The notes under the pieces were generated by a model that worked only from the letters and a program-made list of their open reading frames with translations, searched no databases and was not told the DNA's origin. Position numbers and translations under genes: made by a program. Shown in pieces: positions 48,839-57,545 of a DNA stretch of 64,000 nt (position 1 is the first letter of the stretch; each line of letters begins with the position of its first letter). Source of the stretch: Anaerolineales bacterium UBA5195 (lineage in GTDB: Bacteria; Chloroflexota; Anaerolineae; Anaerolineales; Villigracilaceae); the NCBI GenBank assembly GCA_002412925.1, contig DHVZ01000077.1, positions 1-64,000 of the forward strand. The letters are read 5' to 3'.

Positions 48839-48888
48839 TATCTTACCGCAAAAACTGTCGCCAAGGAACCGATTTTCGCGGTAAGATA
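48839..48888. promoter_or_regulatory. Palindromic operator in the divergent promoter region
   Basis: TATCTTACCGC (48839-48849) and its exact complement (48878-48888), 39 bp centre to centre, lie between the divergent 48808 and 48932 starts. Two half-sites about four helical turns apart suggest a looping or paired-dimer regulator controlling both genes. Confidence 0.6.
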
Positions 48889-48931
48889 GACCACGATCAG
48901 ATCACATCTCATTCGCAGATACAAACATTCC

Positions 48932-51900
48932 ATGCACATTCTCCATGCGCACTACTCACCTGATAACCCAGGCCTGTTCTTTTGGGCAGAATCTCCGGAT
49001 TCTGCCGCCCCGACCCCCTCGCGTGGGCGCGTGGCCCAGAACCCCAAACCCAAGGCACATCCGTTTTGTGGTGCGCCAAGCCTGCCTGGCGAAAAACGCA
49101 CGGTCACGCTCCGGTTGCCTGCCGTTAAGGGGATTCCACTTCCTTCGCCGCAGTTGGTTCACAACTGGGAGATTGACACCGAAACTCCGGTGCTGGCGCC
49201 TTTCTGGGTGGATGGAATCTTTTTGCTGCCCGAAGTGGCGCTGACCGTTTTACTGGCTTTCTCCTCTCCTCAACCTGAAGCAACTGGAACTTTCATCCCG
49301 TCACCGGCCTTCCGTTACTGGGGCATGGCTGCTGCCTTGGCCTTGGAAACCCTCGCCGCGCAGAAACTTGTTCCGGTCATAGCTGGGGATAGCGCTCGCT
49401 GGCTGCCGGTGCTGGACTCTCCCAAAGATGCGGCGAGAATGGCACAACTCACCGCCGCCATGCCGGCGGTCTGCCGCGCCGAAGATCCTGGGATTTCTCC
49501 CAGAAGCTTGCTCTCCAGTTTTCTCAACACCTTCTGCGATGCGCTGGCCCGCACCTGGGGGAAAGCCTCCGCTCCAAAATTTTACAGAGGCGAGGATGCC
49601 CCCGCCTACCGCTGGCTGGAAGCCTTATTCAGCGACAACCCTTCCGTCCAGCTTTCTCCCAACCAGTTGCCAGGACTCGCCTCCAGCCAGCGCGCCTGGA
49701 TGCGCAATCTGCATGTGGCTGGCGATGCAGCTTTTCGGATTGCCTTCCGGCTGGAATCTCCTGTTTTTCAAAATGAATCCTGGCAGTTACATTATCTGAT
49801 CCAGGCCAAAGATGATCCCAGTTTATTGATCCCTGCCGCAGAAGTCTGGAAGAAAACCAGGGGCGTACTCACCCATCTCGGCCATCGCTTTGAACAGCCA
49901 CAGGAAAAATTGCTAGCCGGGCTGGGCTATGCAGCGCGCTTATTTCCACCCATCACTGAGAGCCTGAAAAGCAAACTTCCCACCGAACTGGCAGTGGATA
50001 CCGGTGGGGCGTATACCTTTTTGCGCGAGACGGCTCCCCTTTTGGAAGGCGCAGGCTTTGGAATTCTCATCCCGCCCTGGTGGAACAAAAAGGGCGCCAG
50101 GCTGGGTGTCAAAGTCAAGATGAAGTCCAAAAATGAGAAAGGCGCACCCAGCCGGATGTCGCTGGAACACCTGGTCAGCTATCAGTGGAAACTTTCTCTC
50201 GGTGAAACGGAATTAACCGAGGCCGAGTTCAGAACCCTGGCGAAGTTGAAATCGCCGCTGGTGCAGATTCGAGGACAGTGGGTCACTCTGGATGCCGAGC
50301 AAATCGACGCTGCGATTAAGTTCTGGGAAAAGCAGAAACTCGAAGGGGAGATGGGCCTGCTCGAAGCCATGCGCATGGGGCTGGGTGGGGAAACCTCGGC
50401 CGGCGGACTGCCCATCGATGGTGTGGAATCCGAGGGTTGGCTGAAGGAGTGGCTGGAACGTTTCTCACAATCCGAAAAGCTGGAGGAGCTGCAGCAACCG
50501 GATGGGTTGACCGGCCAACTGCGTCCCTATCAAAAATATGGCTATTCGTGGCTGACATTTTTGCGCCGCTGGGGACTGGGCGCGTGCCTGGCAGATGACA
50601 TGGGCTTGGGAAAAACTATCCAGACGATTTCGCTCCTGGTTCACGAAAAAGAATTGGCGGGGAAATTTTCCACCCCGGCTTTGCTGATTGCGCCTACATC
50701 GGTGGTGACCAACTGGGAGCGGGAAATTGGCAAGTTTGCGCCAGGGTTGCAAACCTACATTCATCGAGGCGCAGACAGGCTGAGGGGTGAGGCTTTCCGT
50801 GAGGCGATCAAAGACCGGGATGTGGTCTTGACCAGTTATCCGGTGGCCCGCCTGGATGCTGAATCGATCCAATCCATCACCTGGCTGGCTGTGATTTTAG
50901 ATGAAGCACAGAATATCAAAAACCCCGACACCAAACAGACGCAGGTTATCCGGAAAATTAACGCCGGATTCCGGATTGCACTGACCGGTACGCCGGTGGA
51001 GAACCGCCTTTCGGAATTATGGTCAATTATGCACTTCCTGAACCCGGGCTATCTGGGCGTGCGGAAGGCCTTCCGCCAGAATTTTTCTCTGCCGATTGAG
51101 CGCTACCACGATGAAACCGCGCTGGCGCAGTTGAAAACGTTGACCACCCCGTTTATTTTGCGGCGTGTCAAAACCGACCCGCGTGTGATTTCGGATTTAC
51201 CCGAAAAAGTGGAGACGAAGGTCTACTGCACGCTGACCGAGGAACAGGCCACGCTCTACGAAGCGGTGGTGCAGGATGTGATGAAGCGGATTGAGGCAGA
51301 AGATGGGATCCAGCGCCGCGGGCTGGTGTTGAGCATGCTGATGCAGTTGAAGCAGATTTGCAATCATCCGGTGCAGTATTTGCATCAGAAGGGTGATGCA
51401 GCCATCGATGGGCGCAGCGGCAAACTCGAGCGGCTGGGCGAATTGCTCGAAGAAATCCTGGCCGAGGGCGACCGGACGCTGATCTTTACGCAGTTCGCTG
51501 AAATGGGCCAGATGCTGGCCGATTACCTGCCGCGGACGTTCGGGGCGGCAACGCAGTTTTTACATGGGGGCACGCCCACCAAGGCGCGCGACCAGATGGT
51601 GAAGCGCTTCCAGGAGGATGAACACGCCCCGCCGGTCTTTATCTTGTCGCTCAAAGCCGGTGGGACGGGGCTGAACCTGACCCGCGCCAACCACGTTTTC
51701 CACTTTGATCGCTGGTGGAACCCGGCGGTCGAAGACCAGGCCACCGATCGGGCCTTTCGCATCGGGCAGAAGCGCAATGTACAGGTGCATAAATTCGTCA
51801 CAACGGGCACACTGGAAGAGATGATTGACGACATGATCGAGTCCAAGAAAGGTTTGGCTCAAGCGGTAGTGGGTTCTGGTGAAAATTGGATTACTGAGAT

Positions 51901-51943
51901 GAGTACGGATGAGTTGCGGAAAGTCGTCAGTTTGCGGAGGTAA
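48932..51943 (+). CDS. SNF2/SWI2-family helicase-like ATPase
   Basis: 1003 residues. An N-terminal half of unknown function (SNF2-helicase-associated region, like DUF3670) precedes two RecA domains. Motif I is CLADDMGLGKTIQTISLL, motif II VILDEAQNIKNPDTKQTQ, motif III LTGTPVENRLSELWSIM. Motifs V-VI are LKAGGTGLNLTRANHVFHFD and QATDRAFRIGQKRNVQV. It is a DNA translocase that remodels protein-DNA complexes. Length and layout match bacterial SNF2 proteins paired with SWIM proteins. Its stop overlaps the SWIM gene start by 1 base. Confidence 0.93.
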   Translation: MHILHAHYSPDNPGLFFWAESPDSAAPTPSRGRVAQNPKPKAHPFCGAPSLPGEKRTVTLRLPAVKGIPLPSPQLVHNWEIDTETPVLAPFWVDGIFLLPEVALTVLLAFSSPQPEATGTFIPSPAFRYWGMAAALALETLAAQKLVPVIAGDSARWLPVLDSPKDAARMAQLTAAMPAVCRAEDPGISPRSLLSSFLNTFCDALARTWGKASAPKFYRGEDAPAYRWLEALFSDNPSVQLSPNQLPGLASSQRAWMRNLHVAGDAAFRIAFRLESPVFQNESWQLHYLIQAKDDPSLLIPAAEVWKKTRGVLTHLGHRFEQPQEKLLAGLGYAARLFPPITESLKSKLPTELAVDTGGAYTFLRETAPLLEGAGFGILIPPWWNKKGARLGVKVKMKSKNEKGAPSRMSLEHLVSYQWKLSLGETELTEAEFRTLAKLKSPLVQIRGQWVTLDAEQIDAAIKFWEKQKLEGEMGLLEAMRMGLGGETSAGGLPIDGVESEGWLKEWLERFSQSEKLEELQQPDGLTGQLRPYQKYGYSWLTFLRRWGLGACLADDMGLGKTIQTISLLVHEKELAGKFSTPALLIAPTSVVTNWEREIGKFAPGLQTYIHRGADRLRGEAFREAIKDRDVVLTSYPVARLDAESIQSITWLAVILDEAQNIKNPDTKQTQVIRKINAGFRIALTGTPVENRLSELWSIMHFLNPGYLGVRKAFRQNFSLPIERYHDETALAQLKTLTTPFILRRVKTDPRVISDLPEKVETKVYCTLTEEQATLYEAVVQDVMKRIEAEDGIQRRGLVLSMLMQLKQICNHPVQYLHQKGDAAIDGRSGKLERLGELLEEILAEGDRTLIFTQFAEMGQMLADYLPRTFGAATQFLHGGTPTKARDQMVKRFQEDEHAPPVFILSLKAGGTGLNLTRANHVFHFDRWWNPAVEDQATDRAFRIGQKRNVQVHKFVTTGTLEEMIDDMIESKKGLAQAVVGSGENWITEMSTDELRKVVSLRR

Positions 51944-52815
51944 TGATGCCATACGATGATTACTACTTCAAACCAACCAAACCCAAAGAAGCCAAAGATG
52001 GTATCAAGGCGCGCAGTCAGCGCGGCTCGTTTGCCAAAAACTGGTGGGCTCAGCGTTGGATTGCAGCGCTGGAGCGACTGGTCGATTCCGGGCGACTGAC
52101 GCGCGGGCGTGCTTATGCCCGTAAGGGCCAGGTGCTTTCGATTGAAGAAACCAAAGATGGGATTGCCGCGAAGGTGCAGGGTTCTCAACGCTCACCTTAC
52201 AAAATAAAAATCCAAATTGCGCCGTTATCAGATGCGCAGTGGGACAAGGTAATCGATGCGCTCTCAGAGCAAGCCATTTTTACCGCGCAACTGTTGGCGG
52301 GCGAGATGCCGCAGGAGATTGAGTCTGCATTTGAAGCGGCGAAAGTCAGTTTGTTCCCGGCCAGGCGCGATGATTTGAAAACAGACTGCTCCTGCCCCGA
52401 TTACGCCAATCCATGCAAACATGTTGCTGCTGCGCATTACATTCTCGGCGAACGTTTCGACGAGGACCCGTTTTTGATTTTTCGTTTGCGCGGGCGGACA
52501 CAGGAACAGGTCATGGCAGCGCTCCGTCAGCGTCGGGCGGGGGATGCGGAAATTGCCGAAGAAGAGAAAGACGAACCCGAAGCTGTAATTCCGCTTGATG
52601 AGCAGATGGCGCACTTTTGGGAGTTCTCGGCCCCATTGAAAGGATTTTCTGTTTCGATTCGCCCTCCGGCAATTGAGATGCCCCTGCTCAAACGTTTGGG
52701 AGAAGCGAGTTTCGTTCCAGCACCAGGGCTGGAGTCGTTGCTGCGGGGGGCGTATCAAACCATCAGTAAAAAGGCGATTGAGGCGGCGTATCAGGAAAGT
52801 GACGGCGAAAAGTAA
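51943..52815 (+). CDS. SWIM zinc-finger domain protein
   Basis: 290 residues. The zinc finger is DCSCPDYANPCKHVAAAHYI (Cys-x-Cys..Cys-x-His). The N-terminus (FAKNWWAQRWIAALERLVDS, GRAYARKGQVLSIE) is typical of SWIM proteins encoded beside SNF2 helicases. The two probably act together on DNA or chromatin-like complexes. They are cotranscribed with overlapping ends. Confidence 0.9.
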   Translation: MMPYDDYYFKPTKPKEAKDGIKARSQRGSFAKNWWAQRWIAALERLVDSGRLTRGRAYARKGQVLSIEETKDGIAAKVQGSQRSPYKIKIQIAPLSDAQWDKVIDALSEQAIFTAQLLAGEMPQEIESAFEAAKVSLFPARRDDLKTDCSCPDYANPCKHVAAAHYILGERFDEDPFLIFRLRGRTQEQVMAALRQRRAGDAEIAEEEKDEPEAVIPLDEQMAHFWEFSAPLKGFSVSIRPPAIEMPLLKRLGEASFVPAPGLESLLRGAYQTISKKAIEAAYQESDGEK

Positions 52816-52882
52816 TTCAAAATATGTGCTGAATTTATACGAGGTTGCCTGGCGCAAGCTGGAAAAATACATCTCTCGCTGA
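52808..52882 (+). pseudogene. Duplicated 3' end of the 46509 gene
   Basis: The frame reads SNSKYVLNLYEVAWRKLEKYIS and ends in a stop. It matches SDSKYALNSYAATWRKLEKYIC at the end of the 46509 protein. Only this 25-residue end is left, right after the SWIM stop, suggesting that the SNF2/SWIM pair was inserted within, or recombined next to, a copy of that gene. Confidence 0.6.
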
Positions 52883-53026
52883 TCATAAAACCGCAGTTTA
52901 TCGTCTAATCAGCGATATTGCAACTATGATATTCAACTAATATCTATAAGTCTGTGCACCTTGGTAATTATTCCCCCCGATATATTTTAACATTTGCAGT
53001 AATAAATTCATTTGGCGCGAAAACAC

Positions 53027-53518
53027 TCACCAATCTTCCCCTACTGTTTGGTGCAAAACAACTCGAATCAACCCATCATCCAACCGTAAACCCGCCTCTT
53101 GAACCTCGTGTAAGACTTTGGCTGCGGAAGGAATTAAACCTCGTTTTTTCGCCAGAATAATTACTGCCAAGGTGCCTTTCAAAGGAATCCCAAAAGTTTT
53201 CGCACATTTTCGGGCAGCTCCATCGTCGAGGATGGCAATCCAGCCAGGATGAGCAAGGGCATAAGCCAAGACTGCTGTTTCCCCTGCTCCCAGATCCCAA
53301 GCAGCAAGCTCAGGCAAAATATTCGGGACTTTTACTTTTGTAAACATCCTTGTCTGGACCGCGAGGCGGGCGGCATCTCCTTGCGGGCCGGCTTTAATTT
53401 CTAAAACTACCGCAGTGGGGATAACTATCCGCTGCGGTAGTTGGGTAAGTAAATCCAGGTGCCCTATCTTGCCAGGAACAATCACAGGCGATGCATTAAC
53501 AACCCATTGTTCGTTCAT
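53027..53518 (-). CDS. PIN-like toxin (DUF3368 family)
   Basis: 163 residues. A PIN-fold nuclease-type toxin with NASPVIVPGKIGHLDLL at the N-terminus, an acidic residue in DLGAGETAVLAYAL and IAILDDGAARKCAKTFGIPL, then TLAVIILAKKRGLIPSA, the DUF3368 order. Such proteins are thought to cut RNA. Its start overlaps the stop of the antitoxin gene by 4 bases. Confidence 0.85.
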   Translation of the reverse strand: MNEQWVVNASPVIVPGKIGHLDLLTQLPQRIVIPTAVVLEIKAGPQGDAARLAVQTRMFTKVKVPNILPELAAWDLGAGETAVLAYALAHPGWIAILDDGAARKCAKTFGIPLKGTLAVIILAKKRGLIPSAAKVLHEVQEAGLRLDDGLIRVVLHQTVGEDW

Positions 53519-53775
53519 GCATCCATACTCTCCGCACTAATCTCGTCGGCATTATACTGGAACGGGGAAACAGAAAACCTTTCCAACGCAGTGATAAATT
53601 CCGCTCTTGAGATACCCGCGATTTCGGCCGCTTTTGATTGAGACACAATACCCATCTCGTACCATTTTACCGAAGCAGCCAAACGCATCTCGCGGCCAAA
53701 GGTAGTAGGATCCTGGCGCAAGGCTGACAGTACGCTGCGGGGGAGTTCTATTGAAACATTTACAGTAACCATCAT
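53515..53775 (-). CDS. UPF0175-family antitoxin
   Basis: 86 residues (MVTVNVSIELPRSVLSALRQ, MRLAASVKWYEMGIVSQSKA, AEIAGISRAEFITALERF). This is the family pattern of UPF0175 antitoxins that pair with DUF3368 toxins. Encoded first and overlapping the toxin, as usual. A stability or defence role for E2 is plausible. Confidence 0.85.
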   Translation of the reverse strand: MMVTVNVSIELPRSVLSALRQDPTTFGREMRLAASVKWYEMGIVSQSKAAEIAGISRAEFITALERFSVSPFQYNADEISAESMDA

Positions 53776-54278
53776 GCACCTCTTTTCTCATTAAAGATTA
53801 TACTCGCGATAAGGATAAAGACAAAATCCATCCGGAAAATTGGCTAGCTACTCAGATGTTGTCATGGCGCATTAAATAGCACCCCGAAAAACAAACATTA
53901 GCGTGTGCAGCCTGTGGATTCTGGTCGATGGCGATCCAATAATTCAATAGTAAAGTTTCCGTTCGCTCTGCGGTTTTATGACTCTTAGCTATAGCGGTTG
54001 AGGAGGCTTTGTGAATTATACATGTTGGGTATAATTGAATCTGGTTGGGAACACTGGGTAATACCAGGGTCAGAAAGCCATCGTTTCTGCTGATTCCGTA
54101 CGTTTCCTTTTTATACAACCGGAACGCGTTTATTACATCATTCCCGTTGTATAATGCCTATATATTATCATCCCATGTCACCATCTAGCGCAGGTTCCCC
54201 GGTTTGTTGAACCGCAGGGCCGATAGATGGTAATAATGAGTGTCCGTCGTCACTCCGGTTGCCAAAATTGAAGGAATG
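53776..54278. other. Gap without a supported gene
   Basis: An open frame on the minus strand (53852-54118) lacks a ribosome site and resembles nothing known. The rest is A+T-rich. No promoter-like match stands out. Confidence 0.4.
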
Positions 54279-54323
54279 GTTCGGGTCCGTGAGGCCCCCG
54301 GTTCAAATCCGGGCGCCCCGACA
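54279..54323 (+). repeat. Attachment site copy 3
   Basis: Identical over 45 bp to copies 1 and 2, then diverging (CAGC instead of CAAG). A degenerate integrase follows 157 bp downstream, the same arrangement as copy 1 and int. Confidence 0.92.
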
Positions 54324-54327
54324 GCAC

Positions 54328-54362
54328 ACCTCACGGCTATCCAAATTGGGTAGCCGTGAGGT
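54328..54362. terminator. Hairpin directly after attachment copy 3
   Basis: ACCTCACGGCTA (54328-54339) pairs with 54351-54362 in a 12-bp stem with an 11-nt loop, 4 bases after the attachment copy. Confidence 0.5.
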
Positions 54363-54479
54363 TCTCAGTAAGTAAAAATTGAATAGCTGGTCTCGCTTGA
54401 GACCTCACAGCCCGCTCCTCTCTGGGAACAAAAAAACCGTAGACGCTGTACTCGGAATTCACCCATGCGAGGAGTTTTC

Positions 54480-54804
54480 ATGTCTACCAGCCTGATCAAA
54501 TTATCGCAAGCCTGCGAGGGGATGATCCGTTATAAATCGGCCACCGGCGAGAGCGACCATACTATTTCTGATGGTGGATTTCTTTGCCAGGCTCCAGCAG
54601 GAATATGTCACTGAGCCAGATGGCGTGGCTCCGCGAGGGGTTAAGTCGCTTTCAGCAAAAACTGTGAATAATATTCATGCCAATTTGTCAGCACTATGGC
54701 ATTGGGCTCTGGATGAAGGTTGGTCACACCTTCTTCCAGTTTCAGATTTTCATCCCTCTTTCGAGACCACCATCATTTATCTACTAATGCGCAAATGCGT
54801 TTGA
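54480..54804 (+). pseudogene. Broken tyrosine integrase remnant
   Basis: The first frame (STSLIKLSQACEGMIRYKSA, then GESDHTISD) is a typical integrase N-terminus. After a frameshift at about 54570 the next frame continues as VDFFARLQQEYVTEPDGVA and KTVNNIHANLSALWHWALDE. The match stops at about 54722 and no catalytic domain follows. It marks a third former element beside attachment copy 3. Confidence 0.8.
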
Positions 54805-56444
54805 ACCACCCCGAAATTTCTTGGCGGGATTGATATGGTTTGCAAATCTGAATATCCAAATACCCGGCTGACATAACTATCGGCCATTTTGCAAATTCCC
54901 TGCAGATGCGTGGCAAGCCCGTTCCAGGTGAGGGGAGGATCATCCGCGGCGGCAGCGAAGATAGTTTCCCCAAGACAGCCCGAGCCAGCATAATAATTTG
55001 CAATGGACATCCTCCACATGTCTTCATAAGTGGTCACATCGGATAAATCCCTTCCGATAACATTGGTCACCAATCGCTCTGTTTGGACTGCACTGGCATA
55101 CAGCATGGCAGCCAGAAAATCAATTTCTTCTGGTGTTCCGATTTTACCAAAAATGATGCCTCGCAAAATGGTTTGCCGTTCTGTGCTCAAATTAGAGTAG
55201 CCCCCCCAGCATATTTGGGTGTCAAAAGCAGGAATACAAGTTGAAAGGTAATACCGGTAGTTCCACAGCAGGAGCATGGAAACGCCATCTTCGGTAACGT
55301 ACCCCAACCCTTGCTCATAGGGATTGTTGGATTCAGGCCAGAACTGTGATTCCTGGGCAATCATGCCTTTAAGCAAACGCGCAGGAACGTTGTAATTGAT
55401 GGCGGCCTGGTAAATCTGTTCATCATACTTATTTTGCCATTCCACCACTTGAGCGGCGGCGACTTTCTCACCACAAGGAGATGCGGCCCCATTGGCTAAG
55501 GTACCCCCATCCTTACAGGAACGGATATCCACCAGTCCTTTATGAATAAGGTGCGCAGCAAGGTAGTTGTATCGATTGGCCGTTGCCAGGTATTCCTTCG
55601 CAAGTGGCTGTTCATAAATTATTGGAAGCGGTTTGCCCGCAGCAGGGAATATCTCCCACAATGCTGAACCAGCAGGCAGACTCTCAGCCCATTCATCGGT
55701 GAGCAAGTCCAGTTGAAAAGTGGGCGAATCGCTGCCATCCAGTTTTACTGAACGAAACTTGACCTGGAATAATTTGCTTGTATCCCCGAGGCTTGAATCT
55801 GCCCAGTAGGTCAGCCACCCGCCATTATCGGTGGTAAGAGGTAATTTGAACTGGCCTTCGGTCCCTTCGTAGATTTTCTCAGTGCCCTCGATACGAACAT
55901 GCACACGAGTGATTTGGTGGTCATCAACCGGCTCTTCGGCAACCACCCTGAGTTCGGGGCGATCAGCGCAAACCTGGCCAGGAATGCAATTGACGGTTTC
56001 AACGCGCATGGTGATGTTGGGCAGCGCCAATTCTTTGGTAGTTGTTCCCGTTCCCTGGCTGACCTGGCGCAGCATCAGACCGGTACAATATTTACCTCCC
56101 AAACCTGTACAGGGCGGCGTTGTGAGCCAGTCGTCCAGAGTTTTTTGTCCACAGGTTTGAACAATATCATCTGATGTGGGCTGGTTTCCATGGCGCACAA
56201 ACAGGTCGCATACTTTAGCCCCATCCTGCCAGCGCAGCAATTGCCAGTGCGCGAGTGGGATGGTCACTTCATTTTTGATGGCATGTCGGCCTTCATCAGC
56301 ATTCACGGGGACGATGGAGGCCATTAATAACCCAATTGTGCAGGGCACAAAAAGAAAAACGCGCAAGAAGCTAGCTATTCTTCCCAAGCCGAATTTGCCG
56401 GAAGCGTTGTTCAGCTTAAATGCGCGCTTTTCATGAGCAGTCAT
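54777..56444 (-). CDS. Secreted lysozyme-like (SLT-type) protein at the end of the injection-system operon
   Basis: 555 residues. A signal peptide or membrane segment (FLRVFLFVPCTIGLLMASIV) precedes about 270 residues of unknown extracellular sequence with several Cys. At about 345-420 a lysozyme-fold transglycosylase-like domain has VPARLLKGMIAQESQFWPES, where Glu would be catalytic, then EQGLGYVTEDGVSMLLLW. It could open the cell wall for injection-system release. It is last in the operon, 19 bp after the 56463 gene. Confidence 0.65.
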   Translation of the reverse strand: MTAHEKRAFKLNNASGKFGLGRIASFLRVFLFVPCTIGLLMASIVPVNADEGRHAIKNEVTIPLAHWQLLRWQDGAKVCDLFVRHGNQPTSDDIVQTCGQKTLDDWLTTPPCTGLGGKYCTGLMLRQVSQGTGTTTKELALPNITMRVETVNCIPGQVCADRPELRVVAEEPVDDHQITRVHVRIEGTEKIYEGTEGQFKLPLTTDNGGWLTYWADSSLGDTSKLFQVKFRSVKLDGSDSPTFQLDLLTDEWAESLPAGSALWEIFPAAGKPLPIIYEQPLAKEYLATANRYNYLAAHLIHKGLVDIRSCKDGGTLANGAASPCGEKVAAAQVVEWQNKYDEQIYQAAINYNVPARLLKGMIAQESQFWPESNNPYEQGLGYVTEDGVSMLLLWNYRYYLSTCIPAFDTQICWGGYSNLSTERQTILRGIIFGKIGTPEEIDFLAAMLYASAVQTERLVTNVIGRDLSDVTTYEDMWRMSIANYYAGSGCLGETIFAAAADDPPLTWNGLATHLQGICKMADSYVSRVFGYSDLQTISIPPRNFGVVQTHLRISR

Positions 56445-56462
56445 ACGTCAAGCCATCGTGAA

Positions 56463-57536
56463 TTATCCAGAGCGATTGAGGCAGGCATTCAGAAGGTTGA
56501 TGCCCCATTCGTGCGCAGAACGGATCTCGGCGCGGCTGGCGGCATTTTTTCCGCTCCAGGCAGGGCTGAATCCGCCGGTAGCGTAAATCACCAGTTTGTC
56601 ACGCAAAACTTGTCCGCCGGGAGGGGTGTTGAAAAGATAGGGGCTGGTGAGCAGGGCATCGTAAGCTGGAAGCGGCTGGAGTTTGCGTTCCAGTTTCTCG
56701 AAAAGGACGCCGAAGGCGGATTCGGCGGGGAGGTCGAGGGCTTCGACCAGGAGTGGTTTGCCCGCCTTCAGATAGGCGCGCAATGATTTAACGGCGGCAT
56801 CTTCCGGCTTGAAGGTTCCGCTTGCAGACAGGCAAACGACATCGAAACGGGACAAATCTGCAGCGAGTGAAATGCCTGTGTCCACAACCAGTTTACAGAA
56901 ACTTGAACGCTGGCACTCGCGGCCTAAATAATCCCAACCAGAAAATGCTTCGGGAATATCCTTGCCCAAACTGCACACGCCCACCTGCACAGGCCGGATG
57001 ACACGGGGCTCAAGTTGGGTACGGAAACGTAAATCGAGTTCTCCCGTGCGCGGATGGGCAGCGTCGCTAGCGCTCTGGATGGGTTTCCCGGCCTCGGCCA
57101 GCATAACCCGCGCCAGTTCGACCACCGGGCGTTTGGGCATGGAGGGGCGGGCAGCAATCACGAATTCGTCGTGGGTGTATTTGACTTCGGTTTCGACGCC
57201 GCCGGACTCTCGCTCGCCGTGGCCGAGGACAAGGAAAAGCAAGCCTTCCGCGCTGGCGCTGAAATCGTAGGCCACTGTTTCGGTGAGCACGATGACGTTG
57301 CCAACTGGGTCAACTGCCACGCCGGGGGAGATGAAAGCATACTGGTCGGGCGGGTCGTTGGCGGTGACTTCCAACCCGCAAACAATCCCGGATCCATGGA
57401 AGAATAAATCATGCGCCTGCAAGGCCTGGCGATGCTCGTTGTGAGCCTGCATCCAGGCATCGGCGGTGACGGACATGCCATCGAAGGGTTTGACGCGTGT
57501 TTTGGGGAATATGGTGATGGGGGTGTTATCTTCCAT
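56463..57536 (-). CDS. Injection-system operon protein, unknown
   Basis: 357 residues. The N-terminus (VKPFDGMSVTADAWMQAHNE, ALQAHDLFFHGSGIVCGLEV, AVDPVGNVIVLTETVAYDF) looks like a beta-rich baseplate accessory domain. The C-terminal half resembles a DUF4159-type fold (LLTSPYLFNTPPGGQVLRDK). It directly follows the gpI-like gene in eCIS-like order. Its role is unproven. Confidence 0.65.
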   Translation of the reverse strand: MEDNTPITIFPKTRVKPFDGMSVTADAWMQAHNEHRQALQAHDLFFHGSGIVCGLEVTANDPPDQYAFISPGVAVDPVGNVIVLTETVAYDFSASAEGLLFLVLGHGERESGGVETEVKYTHDEFVIAARPSMPKRPVVELARVMLAEAGKPIQSASDAAHPRTGELDLRFRTQLEPRVIRPVQVGVCSLGKDIPEAFSGWDYLGRECQRSSFCKLVVDTGISLAADLSRFDVVCLSASGTFKPEDAAVKSLRAYLKAGKPLLVEALDLPAESAFGVLFEKLERKLQPLPAYDALLTSPYLFNTPPGGQVLRDKLVIYATGGFSPAWSGKNAASRAEIRSAHEWGINLLNACLNRSG

Positions 57537-57545
57537 GATAGCTCC

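Larger units (their letters stand above)
46054..54323. mobile_element. Second attachment-bounded segment E2 (about 8.2 kb)
   Basis: Bounded by copies 2 and 3 of the tRNA-Pro 3' half. It carries a SNF2 helicase, a SWIM protein, two uncharacterised proteins and a toxin-antitoxin pair, but no integrase. It may be an old island that has lost its integrase or one that depends on the E1 integrase. Confidence 0.7.

Noticed and set aside
48932..52815. A DISARM- or BREX-like defence system around the SNF2 gene
   Set aside because: No methyltransferase, PLD, DUF1998 or BREX gene accompanies it; SNF2 plus SWIM pairs are widespread without defence context.
53852..54118. 88-codon minus-strand frame left of attachment copy 3
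   Set aside because: No ribosome site, no family resemblance and no operon context.
46054..54323. Additional functional tRNA-Pro genes at attachment copies 2 and 3
   Set aside because: The acceptor 5' strand, D arm and 5' anticodon stem are missing; only the 3' half is present.
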